Positions 1-10,025 of a stretch of DNA of 64,000 nucleotides are shown one piece after another. The DNA lies in assembly GCF_932294415.1 (NCBI RefSeq), contig NC_065537.1, forward strand, positions 53,851,802 to 53,915,801, given 5' to 3'. Source of the DNA: Quercus robur. Its lineage: Eukaryota; Streptophyta; Magnoliopsida; Fagales; Fagaceae. A program made the translations under genes and the position numbers. Each line of letters opens with the position of its first letter. The stretch's first letter is position 1. The notes beneath the pieces were generated by a model. The model was not told the DNA's origin. It worked only from the letters and a program-made list of their open reading frames with translations, and ran no database searches.

Positions 1-65
1 GGATTTGATTTTCTAGGTCATGTAGGTTTCAAGACTGAAGGCTGGTTTTGACTGTGATTCTTGTT

Positions 66-1220
66 CACTACAACAAAAAATGTATATTACATTTAGTGTT
101 AATACAACAAAATATGTATATAGTAGTTTTAGACAAAATATCGCATCTACAAGTTAAAATGGTTGCAATAATAACTTAAAAGTGTTAAATTATTGCATCA
201 ACAATAATAAATTGTAATAACTTATAATTTCCAGCTGCAATAGAAACTTTAATATTTTAGGAAAAATTGTTGCAATAACTTAAAATAAAAGAATCGTTGC
301 AATAAATTAATACCAATTGTTTTTGCAATCTATTGCAATGAAAATTTCGAATTTATAACTTATTGTATTGAAGTTACCAAGCAATAATTTGATATTAATT
401 TTTTTACAATCTATTACAATGACAAACACGTAATTGCAATGAATATATCATTGCAATAACTTGGTATCAATTATTTCATAGTCAATCGCAGTGACAAAAT
501 GAATTAATTATTTATTACAATGAAGATATCATTACAGTAATTTAATTCGATCTATTTTGTTTAATTATTTGCAATCTATTACAACAAGTTTCGTGAAGTA
601 ATAATCTATACTTACAAGATATTCAAAATAGTAAATTGCATATTGCAACAATATAAATATATATATATATATATCATTGCATCAAAGTTATTATTAAAAT
701 ATTTGGAGTTTATTGCAACAAAATTTTTTGTTGCATAAACCTATTACCTTAAATATTATTGCAACATCTTGTATCAACTATTGTAATGACTCTAATGTTA
801 TTGCAATGGTATATACTAATGACTAATTTCAATCGAGCACTTTAGTAAAGCCATGTTCATGTTATATAAGCCAATTACTTCATATTTGAACTTTTCATAT
901 ACCTGGATTATCAGCGGTTGATTGAAATGCTCGGAAATTCCATGTTCTATTATCTATATAAAGGAAATTAGTACTATTATTATGCAAGATTAAGCAAGAA
1001 TTGCATTTAAGAAACTATCTATATATAAAGATTGGTAAAACAGAAAGCTAATACTCACAACTCTTTCTAGTTGACTGATAGCGTTACCAATGTAATATGT
1101 AACCACTCCAGCAATGACTCCAGCAACGACATTTACGAAGAACATCATAATCCAAGAGTTGTAATTCTGACGAACCCAAGAAAAAAAATTGGATAGTACA
1201 AAGGGTGAGGGTGGTGGTGG
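66..1220 (+). repeat. CACTA tandem left unit 1 (period 1,155 bp)
   Basis: This segment starts with the CACTA terminus and is repeated from 1221 onward once the solo LTR at 1271-2205 is removed. The two units match almost base for base over the ATTGCAA-rich part. Unit 1 carries a longer piece of the captured exon than unit 2. Confidence 0.8.
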
Positions 1221-1223
1221 CAC
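1059..1223 (-). pseudogene. Captured host exon inside CACTA element (multi-pass membrane protein fragment)
   Basis: A minus-strand reading frame contains SNFFSWVRQNYNSWIMMFF, then a hydrophobic GVIAGVVTYYIGNAIS segment, and stops being coding-like at a splice donor (GTT|GTGAGT, intron beginning at 1058). Its upstream side abuts the next CACTA terminus at 1221 exactly, as expected if transposon ends bound the captured piece. A shorter, diverged copy of the same exon lies at about 3163-3209 in the second unit. The parent gene is not recognised; the composition suggests an integral membrane protein. It is a fragment with no start context of its own. Confidence 0.5.
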
Positions 1224-1270
1224 TACAACAAAAAATGTCTATTACATCAAGTGTTAATACAACAAAATAT

Positions 1271-2205
1271 TGTTAGGTTCTTAAAGTTAAGAACAATTGG
1301 CAAATCGTGAACACAAACTTGTCTAGATATAGATCTTAGAGTTTATAGATATTATCAGACAATGCTCAAGGTGATTCAAGTCAAGATTCAAGAATATACA
1401 AGCTGCAGGAAGAAGATTTCATAATCTGTCTGGTTCGATCAATCGAAAGACAGGCTTGATCGATCGAAAGTCATATCTGCAGAATTTTAATTAAGCCCAA
1501 ACAGCAGTTCAAGCCCATTTAGGATTAGGGTTTCTAATCTACTTCTCCCAATATATAAAGGAAACCCTAAGCACGTTTTTGTGTGACTTTTCAGAGAGAA
1601 AAGAGTGTGCCTCTTTGGTATTTAGGGTTTTGTTCCTAAAAAACTCTCTTATGTATTCTACCGGTGCTATTCCTTGAAGAATCTCAAGATCCGGTATTGT
1701 AGAAGTTGCTGCCTTCTTTTGTCATCAAAGGTGTTGATGATCTAAACTTTCAAGGGTGGTCTTGGAGTCACAAACAAGAGAATTTGTGTTACTAAACCTT
1801 TGAGTGGGATCTCAAAGTCACAAACGGGGGTGTTTGTGTTTTGCAAAGGCCAAAGAAAGAAGAAGTCCGTGGATTCGGAGCTTGCACGTAGTCGTGTCAG
1901 TAAGTTTTACTGGTGGGTAGCAATAAGAAGTCGAGCGTGGGGGCTTGTAAGTCTTATTGTATGAATTTCGATTCTTTCAAGATAGTGGATTCAAGTTTAC
2001 CTTGAGGATAGCTAGGTCAAATCCTCCCCAGGTTTTTACCGGTTTAGTTTCCTGGGTGATCATATCGTGTGTTATTTATTTTCCGCTGTTTTGCATGATT
2101 TGATCTTTTATATTGTGATAACCTAGACTTGTTTAATTGGACTAAGTAACAACTTGACTAATTACCTAGGTTTAATCAATTGTTTATGGGGTTTAAAAAC
2201 TAACA
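1271..2205 (+). mobile_element. Solo LTR of a retrotransposon (TGTTAG...CTAACA)
   Basis: A 935-bp segment begins TGTTAGG and ends CTAACA. It is flanked by the 5-bp duplication AATAT (1266-1270 and 2206-2210). A TATA box (ATATATAAAGG, about 1551-1561) lies mid-element, as expected for a U3/R boundary. There is no internal region or second LTR, so this is a solo LTR left by recombination. Its 3' part (about 2051-2090, containing TTATTTATTTTCCG) resembles the solo LTR at 48135-49201 read on the minus strand, so both belong to one lineage, probably Ty1/copia-like. It interrupts the second CACTA unit. Confidence 0.85.
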
Positions 2206-3209
2206 AATATGTATATAGTAGTTTTAGACAAAATATCGCATCTACAAGTTAAAATGGTTGCAATAGTAACTTAAAAGTGTTAAATTATTGCATCAACAAT
2301 AATAAGTTGTAATAACTTATAATTTTCAACTACAATAGAAACTTTAATATTTAAGGAAAAATTGTTGCAATAACTTCAAATAAAAGAATCATTGCAATAA
2401 ATTGATACCAATTGTTTTTGCAATTTATTGCAATGAAAATTTCGAATTTATAGCTTATTGCATTGAAGTTACCATTGCAATAATTTGATATTAATTTTTT
2501 TACAATCTCTTACAATGACAAACACGTAACTGCAATGAATATATCGTTGCAATAACTTGATATCAATTATTTTATAATTAATCGCAGTGACAAAATGAAT
2601 TAATTATCTATTACAATAAAGATATCATTACAGTAATTTAATCCGATCTATTTTGTTTAATTATTTGCAATCTATTACAACAAGTTTCATGAAGTAATAA
2701 TCTATACTTATAAGATATTCGAAATAGTAAATTGTATATTGCAACAATATATATATATATATAGATATTTATCATTGCATCAAAGTTATTATTAAAATAT
2801 TTGGAGTTTATTGCAACAAAAATTTTTGTTACATAAACCTATTACCTTAAATTTTATTGCAACATCTTGTATCAACTATTGCAATGACTATAATGTTATT
2901 GTAATGGCATATACTAATGACTAATTTCAATCGAGCACTTTAGTAAAGCCATGTTCATGTTATATAAGCCAATTACTTCATATCTGAACTTTTTATATAC
3001 ATGGATTATCAACGGTTGATTGAAATGCTTGGAAATTCCATGTTCTATTATCTATATAAAGGAAATTAGTACTATTATTATGCAAGATTAACCAAGAATT
3101 GCATTCAAGAAACTATCTATATATAAAGATTGGTAAGACAGAAAGCTAATACTCACAACTCTTTCTGGTGGACCGATAGCGTTACCAATGCAATATGTAA
3201 CCCCTCCAG

Positions 3210-3250
3210 CACACAACAAGAAAATAGACATAATACAACAAATATTATTG
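3210..3250 (+). mobile_element. Third, degenerate CACTA left terminus
   Basis: The sequence from 3210 (CACACAACAAGAAAATAGAC, followed by AATACAACAAATATTATTGC) parallels the CACTA termini at 66 and 1221. It marks the beginning of an inner element that would run to the shared right end at 4953. Confidence 0.45.
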
Positions 3251-3549
3251 CAAAAAAAAAAAATGTAATATATATACTATTACATTTCTTGGTTGTTTTT
3301 TTGTTGTAATAGTAACTTAAATTTATTACATCAATATGAGATTATAGCAATAATTATTATGTTACATTAAAATGTGTTGTTGTAATAAGGTAACTCTTAT
3401 TTTGCATTGGGATATGTTGTTGCAATAGGTAATTTTTTATTTCACATCGAACTATATTATTGTAATAGGTTAAATCTTTATTTCACATCGAATTTTGTTG
3501 ATGTAATAGAGGTGAGTAATTGAGTAGCGGGAAATTTTGAGAAATTGGC

Positions 3550-4080
3550 GCTATTTTTTTTTTTCATTAATTTCCTCTCTCTCACCCATGTCTATCCCTT
3601 TTTTTTTTCCTCATCTCAATATTTCTCTTTCACCACACATGTCTTCCTTTTTTTTCTCATCTCAAAATTAACTCACACATGCCTATCTCTGTCTTTTTTT
3701 TTTCTTTTTTTTCATCTTAGTTTCCCTCTTTATCTCACACACCTCTATCTCTCTCTTTTTTAATCTCAAATTCTCTCTCTCTATCTCACACCTACCTCTC
3801 TCTTTTTTCTTTTTTCATCTTAGTTTCCCTTTCTCTCACCCACGTTTATCTCCATGTTTTTCTCATCTCAATCTCTCTCTATCTCTCTCTCTTCCCACGC
3901 CTCTGTTCTTTTTCTTTTTCTTTTTTCTTTTTTTTTTTTCATTTCACTTTCCCTCTTTCTTAAGCTATCTCGAAATTCAAATTTATCTACTAACTACAAA
4001 ACTTATCTCTCAAATTTCCATCTCACTCTCATATCAACTAACTCTAAATTTTCCCTCTCAAATTTTAGTCTCTCTTAATT
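3550..4080. repeat. Low-complexity CT-rich tract
   Basis: Over 500 bases are dominated by T and C runs (CTCTCTC, TTTTTTTC). The open frames here translate to F/L/S-rich strings with no domain and are composition artefacts. The tract lies inside the CACTA element. Confidence 0.8.
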
Positions 4081-4626
4081 CATAGTCTCCTTGGAGAGAC
4101 TCTTTCTCAATTTAAAGATTTTCTCTCGAACTTTCAGGTAATTTTTTGGTTCTTTTAATTGTACAATCTTCAAGTTTTTGTATGTGTTTTTTTTTTATTT
4201 TAGAATCAATGATGGTATATATTGCTATCATTGTGTTGTGTGTGTATATATATGATGTTTTTCAACTTTATACTTATTATCATTTCTTTTCTTTTTTCCC
4301 AAAATAGGTGGTAAGTCAATAAAATGGTCGTGAAGCATGCTTGCATAACACCTTTGGGAAGAAACTTTTCTTTCATGTTGTATTGATTTTTGCATATTTT
4401 TTGAAACTATGTATTTGAATATAAATTCAACAAGTTGTATATATTTGTGTTTTTTGACATATATATTGAAATGAAGTATTTCAAAAATTTTTTCTTTTAT
4501 GCATATCTTTAATTTGTTAGTATAGTACCTAAATATGGTTTTTGAATTGCAAAATGGGTTAATAAAAAATTATTATTTAAAAATGATTTATTTATTTTTA
4601 ATTAAAAAAAATTTAACAAAAAAAAT

Positions 4627-4850
4627 AACCTATTGCAACGAGATTTTCAAAGTAAATCGTTGCAATATATGGAATTTATTGTAACGAAAATCTAGTGTTT
4701 CATAAACCTATTGCTTTTTTTTTTTTTTAATTTATAAAAAAAAAAACTATTGCAACGAGATTTTCAAAGTAAATCGTTGCAATATATGGAATTTATTACA
4801 ACAAAAATCTAGTGTTGCATAAACCTATTACCTCGGAGTTTATTACAACG
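4627..4850. repeat. Subterminal ~120-bp tandem duplication at CACTA right end
   Basis: Two adjacent copies share CTATTGCAACGAGATTTTCA, then CAAAGTAAATCGTTGCAATA and the CATAAACCTATT ending, separated by homopolymer T/A runs. They belong to the subterminal repeat region of the transposon. Confidence 0.7.
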
Positions 4851-4956
4851 GCTTGCATCAACTTTTTTGTCGTTACAATAACACCTATTATAACGACATT
4901 AGTTATTATTGCAACGACTTTTTTTGTTGTATTAAGTCATTTTTCTTGTAGTGGTT

Positions 4957-5709
4957 GTTTTTATTGCTGTTTTTTGAGAGTGTCGGCAGAGTCAAAGAGA
5001 GATGAGAAGGGTTGAGATTTGGATTTGGGTTTGTGTTTGTTGCTTTTGTGTTTGGTTGACAATGAAGATCTGTTTCTGAGTTTGTGTTTGTATTTCTGGG
5101 TTTGTGATTTTTGGACTTTAATTTTGTGTTCTTAGATTTGGGTTTGTGTTCTTGTTATTTTTGTTCAAGACACACTTAGATCTCAATTAATTTAATTTTT
5201 AGTTTTTATTTCTGTTTTTATTTTTTTTTATATAGCTTAAATTAATAAATTAATTTTTTTAATTTAGATGTTGATGTGACATTTTTTAATGACAAAATAA
5301 AATTTTTTATTATTATTTTAATAGTTCCGTCTGCCACGTAGGATTTTGCCATTTGAGTACTGACGGAAAGGACTAAAATGGACAGTGTTTTTCTAAATAA
5401 GGACAAAAAGCGGTGAAAATAAAAGATAGGGACCAAAGTGATAATCGCGTGAAAATGTAGGGACGAAAATGTGGTTTTCGTCTATATTTATCGCACATTG
5501 TGACTTTTGATCTGAATTAGTGATCCTCCTTTTAAGAGAAAACTAAACATAAAAGAAAGAAAGAAAAAACTATTCTATCTATATAAGTGCCGAGCAAAGC
5601 AAGTAGACATGTTTACTAATGCCTCAATTTTTAATTTTGAAAATATATTACAAAATTTAATGGCGCACAAGATGTCAAAAAAACACGTAGTCAATTTTAA
5701 ATATGTGTG
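4957..5709. other. Intergenic; possible MITE remnant
   Basis: No gene is seen. About 5260-5480 has the AGGGACCAAAGTG / AGGACTAAAATGG phrases found in common plant inverted-repeat elements, but no clean termini could be fixed. The rest is T-rich unique sequence. Confidence 0.35.
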
Positions 5710-6490
5710 ACATTTTTCTTTTTCTTTTTTGAGAAATAAGATCATGCATTCAATAAATCAACAGAAACTTATATCAAGCATTACAAGATTGGTAGCATCA
5801 CTATGGATGTCTTCTAACCAAATTTGAGAAAGAGTGGATCCTTTAGCTTGTTTGGCCAACTTGTTAGCAACACAGTTTCCTTTACGTTTCACATGGGAGA
5901 AAGCAAGGGATCTAAAGCTAGATATCAGTTGGAGAGAATCCTCAATCAAGTGACCAAAAGGGGCCAGACAAAACTCATCTGAGTTGAGGGATTTGATAAT
6001 AGTTTCAAAGACTACGTATACTTCCTGGAGACCAATTTTCTGGGCAAAGGATATAGCTCTTCGACAAGCTAAGGCTTCGACGTCATTGACAGATGGGGGC
6101 AAGGCAATCCTCTCAGAGAGTGCACCAATGACTTTGCCTTCATGATCCCTAATCACAACTCCTAGGCCAGCTGCAGCAATGTCTTGAAACATGGCGCCAT
6201 CAAAATTGGCTTTGAACCACAGACAGAGAGGTGGAGACCAGTGGACCAAAGAAGGGGCCTCATCGAGTATGATGGCAAGTCTTGGGCCTGTTGGAATTCA
6301 CGTAGTCTCTCAATAGCATTGGCATGGATCTTGGAATATGGCAAAGATGGTGAGTCCAGTCGAGCAGCATTTCGTTTATACCATATGCTCCAAGAAATAA
6401 AAGCAAAACGCTTTGCTAATTGTGGAACCTGGGCATTGAGAATTCCCATGAAAAGGTCTCAAAAATTAACACTGTTCCAATATCTATGAT
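5710..6490 (-). pseudogene. 5'-truncated LINE: C-terminal RNase H region of ORF2
   Basis: The minus strand encodes the tail of a plant L1-type LINE ORF2. First comes the linker after the RT (LAKRFAFISWSIWYKRNAAR, about 6420-6360), then an RNase H domain (KANFDGA, AGLGVVIRDHEGKVIGA, NDVEALACRRA, HVKRKGNCVANKLAK; 6230-5830). The two parts are in different frames, so a frameshift lies near 6250. In the RNase H the first Asp (FDGA) and the Glu (VEALA) are present. The strand carrying the next catalytic Asp reads VVFETIIKSL, where relatives have E-G-D-S, so that Asp is missing. An A-rich tail follows the stop (about 5740-5709 on the minus strand). The 5' part of the element is absent. Dead copy. 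Confidence 0.8.
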
Positions 6491-6529
6491 CTACAAAATT
6501 CTTCAACATGCCAATAATTGTGTGTGCGT

Positions 6530-6970
6530 GAATCACTAATATGGTTATATATTGCATGAAAGATGTTTAACATGCCAATAATATGGTTTATGTTTCACAA
6601 TTTTGGCAATATCATCTTCGTTTTAATACAAAAGAAACCAATTCAATTGAGGTTTATGTTGTTAAAAACAAACAAATATTAAATTGATGGTTTTACAAAA
6701 TACTGTTCAACGAAGACCACAGTTGAAATATTCGAAAAAACTAATAATTCTTTATATATAAAAAAATATCACACTTCAAATTTTTGTCTCAGGCTTTAAA
6801 ATGTATAGAACCAACCCCACCATAGAATCTTGCATTCACCATCTCATGCAGTTAGCATTAAGTTTCCTTCCAATAATGCTAACATTCCATTGATAATAGC
6901 GGGATGCTCATAGAAGCAAAAACGATACAAAATCTTTAGAATTTCATTATGGTTAGTTTTATAATTAAAC
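6530..6970. repeat. Diverged repeat shared with 63500-63893
   Basis: The phrases CATGCCAATAA, GAAACCAATTCAATTGA, ACTAATAATTCTT, CTTCCAATAA and TACAAAATCT recur in the same order and orientation at 63500-63893. The segment lies just downstream (minus sense) of an F-box remnant, so it may be part of an old F-box gene copy such as an intron or 3' region. Confidence 0.5.
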
Positions 6971-6976
6971 CCAAAC

Positions 6977-7175
6977 TCAAGTGCAAAACATTGTAAGCTG
7001 GTGGTTGAGGTTGAGGATTACAGTGAGCGGATATGCAACAGGAGTGGTAATGAAAGAGCACCATGATTTAGAAACACGTACACCTCTGAATCTTAGGAGG
7101 TAGTTTAGCCAGATACTCAGTAAAATCTCTTCAGGAACATGATTCTTCTGATGTGTGTGATTTGGTAGCAGTGGC
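6977..7175 (-). pseudogene. F-box domain remnant
   Basis: The minus-strand frame contains HVPEEILLSIWLNYLLRFRGVRVSKSWCSF, split here as HVPEEILLSIW, LLRFRGV and VSKSWCSFI. This follows the F-box pattern (LPxEI...LL.RLPVKSLLRFRCVSKSW.SLI), with part of the RLPVKS segment lost. F-box proteins are SKP1-binding substrate adaptors of SCF ubiquitin ligases. Only about 40 residues are recognisable and the frame then decays (TTPVAYPLTV...). The upstream side is cut by the transposable element at 7172-7846. FBA remnants at 49.4-51.2 kb and 62.2 kb may come from the same family. Confidence 0.6.
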
Positions 7176-7846
7176 TGAGCCAAAATTTTAGTCTAGAGGG
7201 GGCAAACTTAAAAGACGATATTAAAAGTGAAATTAATCTTAAAAATATTAATCAACAATAATAACAAAATAAATAAACAATTGTAAGCAAATATGAATAT
7301 ATTTCCTATTATTAAAATAAATAAACAAAAATAACCAATTCATAACTACTAAAAAATTTACAAACTGATGGAGTAAAAATGTGATTAGTGTTACTTAAAA
7401 AATATAATGAATAAATGTTTGAAATTATTTTTGTGATTAGTAACATGACAATTTGTAAGACATAAGTAGTAAAATTTGTAACATTTCTAGCATTATTTAA
7501 TGATAAAATGTTGTGAAAAGTATCGTAAATAGTGAAAATGGTGTAAATAATGATATAAAATAAAATAATAAAAAATAGTGAAATAGGTGCAACACGTAGG
7601 ACAACACAAAAACTACTTATAAGAATAGTGAAATTGGTAAAAAGCTTGCATGGTTTTGGTGTTTGAGAACTTTTTTTCCTTTTCTTTTTTCTTGTGTCAG
7701 AGTCACTTTCAACCAAGTAGAAGTCCTTTTTTTCTTTTTCTTTTTTCTTTCATGTCAGTAAGTAATTACACTAGACTACTAATGCTAGAAAATTTTAGGA
7801 GAAGTTACGGGGGTGGTGCCCCCCTTGCCCCCATCTAGCTCCGCCA
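7172..7846. mobile_element. Inverted-repeat DNA element with GGGGGCAA ends
   Basis: The left side reads TGGCTGAGCC...GAGGGGGCAAACTT. The right side on the minus strand reads TGGCGGAGCTAGATGGGGGC. These form imperfect terminal inverted repeats around an AT-rich interior. It sits directly against the F-box remnant. No clean target duplication was found. The long minus-strand frame inside (7312-7716) is hydrophobic, AT-driven and not recognised. Confidence 0.45.
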
Positions 7847-7944
7847 ATGTTTGATGGTTCTCTGCTTTGGTATATTAAATTTATAAGAATTCCAGATGAC
7901 AAGAGTAAAGTATTTATTATTTATATATCTGCACTTTTTATTGA

Positions 7945-8004
7945 TTTCATAATATTGTGCCACTTGTAAGTTTTTGTGGCTTCACAAGAGTACACATTTT
8001 TATT

Positions 8005-8048
<44 letters not shown>

Positions 8049-8215
8049 TGAATTTAAATTATATTTTACATGTAAATAATAAAATATATAATTTCTTATA
8101 CAAGAATAATCATAATAAATAATGCTAAAATATATAGTTCCATATACAAAACTAAACATATTAAATATCTATTAATAAAAATTATAATTATCAAATTTCA
8201 TATTTAGGAAAAAAA
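7945..8215 (+). repeat. Dispersed AT-rich element P, copy 1 (inverted partner at 46455-46725)
   Basis: The order is ATATTGTGCCAC, AAGTTTTTGTGGC, CACATTTTTATTC, (TA)n, TTGAATTTAAATTAT, then ATAATTATCAAATTTC. This is reproduced in reverse complement at 46455-46725. It includes a (TA)17 microsatellite at about 8008-8042. It is a MITE-like element of unknown superfamily. Confidence 0.55.
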
Positions 8216-8234
8216 TAATATATATTGATAATCG

Positions 8235-8405
8235 TGGGGAGTTCACGCGTGTGATTACTACCTTTGCACATTTAAATCATGTAATGCATTTCGCCAGACC
8301 ACCCCAGCAATAGTGGAGTTTGCCACTACTCGAACCCAAAATTTTTAGACTCACATGTGTGATGGATGACAAGGATTTCCTACCTTTATGCCACACTCTC
8401 AGGTG
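8235..8405 (-). mobile_element. Probable tRNA-derived SINE remnant
   Basis: Read on the minus strand it has a possible A box (GTGGCATAAAGGTAGG) followed by a B-box-like GGGTTCGAGTAG. The tail is not clearly A-rich, so the assignment is tentative. Confidence 0.35.
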
Positions 8406-8570
8406 GTAAAATAAAAATCATATCGTGTTAAGGTATTATAGGAAATTCAAAAAAGCATTTTGCATTACTAAAAAGCTATTTTACCTATTTTACGTTGCCA
8501 CTTGAATAATACATCCTACATCTTATACTCTATTCTCTTACCTCTCTATTTAAATGGTTTTTTTTTTTGT

Positions 8571-9202
8571 TTTTTTTTTACATTACCACTTGAACAAATA
8601 TTTTATATCCCATACTCTACTCTTTTTGGCGAGATTAAAATAATTGGGGTAGAATAAAATAATAGTTTTAAATATAGATGTTGCTATAGTAATTCCTACA
8701 TGTTAGAGCATTCTAATCTAGTCATCTAAAACCGGATGAAATGCAAAATAGATGATAATCTTTCTTAAAAAGCACCAAAACAGCACCACATCACATTATC
8801 CATCCATGTTCAAAATTTTGCATATTGACACTTAGAATGTGTTAATAATATGCATATCCCTATAGCAACATCTAACGCAATTATTTTATTCTTCCCACAA
8901 GTAAATAATAATGTGTGTTCTTTGGGTATTGCATTTTTTTTTTTTTTTGTATGTATAATAAAATATAGATAATTTTATTATGATGAATTGCAAAATAAGG
9001 AATAGTTGTTAAAATGATAGTATAAAATAGATAAAAGTGACTTTTTGGAAAATACTATATATATATATATATATATTGCATTTTTGGATGAGAATGCTCT
9101 TACAAATAAGTTAATATAACAATATTCAAAAATCTCAACAGAGGTAAAGCACTGTATGTAGGGGTTATTCTTAGGCTGAGTAAGTTATAATTCAACATAC
9201 AC
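8571..9202 (+). repeat. 632-bp tandem duplication, copy 1 (contains MITE)
   Basis: CATTACCACTTGAACAAATA occurs at 8581 and again at 9213, and the intervening sequence is nearly identical. Differences are one or two substitutions (ATTTTATATCCC versus ATTTGATATCCC) and lengths of T and TA runs. The unit holds an inverted-repeat element with arms GTTGCTATAG...CTATAGCAAC and, outside the left arm, AGAGCATTCT matched by AGAATGCTCT near the right end. Confidence 0.85.
8703..9102. mobile_element. MITE with AGAGCATTCT termini (second copy in 9203-9840)
   Basis: Termini are AGAGCATTCTAATC at the left and GATGAGAATGCTCT at the right. A relative in reverse orientation lies at about 45430-45800. No transposase is present. 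Eight-base target duplications are not exact, so the superfamily is uncertain. Confidence 0.5.
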
Positions 9203-9840
9203 TTTTTTTTTACATTACCACTTGAACAAATATTTGATATCCCATACTCTACTCTTTTTGGCGAGATTAAAATAATTGGGGTAGAATAAAATAATAGTTT
9301 TAAATATAGATGTTGCTATAGTAATTCCTACATGTTAGAGCATTCTAATCTAGTCATCTAAAACCGGATGAAATGCAAAATAGATGATAATCTTTCTTAA
9401 AAAGCACCAAAACAGCACCACATCACATTATCCATCCATGTTCAAAATTTTGCATATTGACACTTAGAATGTGTTAATAATATGCATATCCCTATAGCAA
9501 CATCTAACGCAATTATTTTATTCTTCCCACAAGTAAATAATAATGTGTGTTCTTTGGGTATTGCATTTTTTTTTTTTTTTTGTATGTATAATAAAATATA
9601 GATAATTTTATTATGATGAATTGCAAAATAAGGAATAGTTGTTAAAATGATAGTATAAAATAGATAAAAGTGACTTTTTGGAAAATACTATATATATATA
9701 TATATATATATATTGCATTTTTGGATGAGAATGCTCTTACAAATAAGTTAATATAACAATATTCAAAAATCTCAACAGAGGTAAAGCACTGTATGTAGGG
9801 GTTATTCTTAGGCTGAGTAAGTTATAATTCAACATACACT
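9203..9840 (+). repeat. 632-bp tandem duplication, copy 2
   Basis: Near-perfect second copy of 8571-9202. The junction is the shared ...CAACATACAC plus T-run, suggesting unequal exchange or slippage at the homopolymer. Confidence 0.85.
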
Positions 9841-9991
9841 TTTTTTTCTTCTTCTTTTTTTTGGGTAATAATGAGAAGGGTGAAGTTGTGAGTTTAAAAC
9901 CAATAGAATGCTTGTATAACTTAGCAATTAATTAAACTATCGATCTATTATTTTTTATTTTTTATTATTAAAAAAAAAAGGATAACGAGAC

Positions 9992-10025
<34 letters not shown>

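Larger units (their letters stand above)
66..4953 (+). mobile_element. Non-autonomous CACTA (En/Spm-type) DNA transposon, composite
   Basis: The left end reads CACTACAACAAAAAATG and the right end, read on the minus strand, CACTACAAGAAAAATG. The three bases outside each end are GTT (63-65 and 4954-4956), the 3-bp target duplication expected of CACTA elements. The interior is packed with short subterminal motifs of the ATTGCAA/TTGCAATAA kind in both orientations, as is usual for transposase binding. No transposase ORF is visible, so it would depend on an autonomous relative. It contains two tandem left units (starts 66 and 1221), a third degenerate left end at 3210, a captured exon and a solo LTR. 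A CT-rich tract (about 3550-4080) and a spliced-leader-like stretch (donor near 4138, acceptor near 4308) precede the right end. Confidence 0.85.

Noticed and set aside
3545..4078. Two plus-strand open frames of 72-74 residues rich in F, L and S
   Set aside because: They come from the CT-rich tract inside the CACTA element; no domain, no start context, pure composition.
7312..7716. 134-residue hydrophobic minus-strand frame
   Set aside because: It lies inside an inverted-repeat transposon, is AT-driven (I/F/Y/L) and has no signal of a known membrane family.
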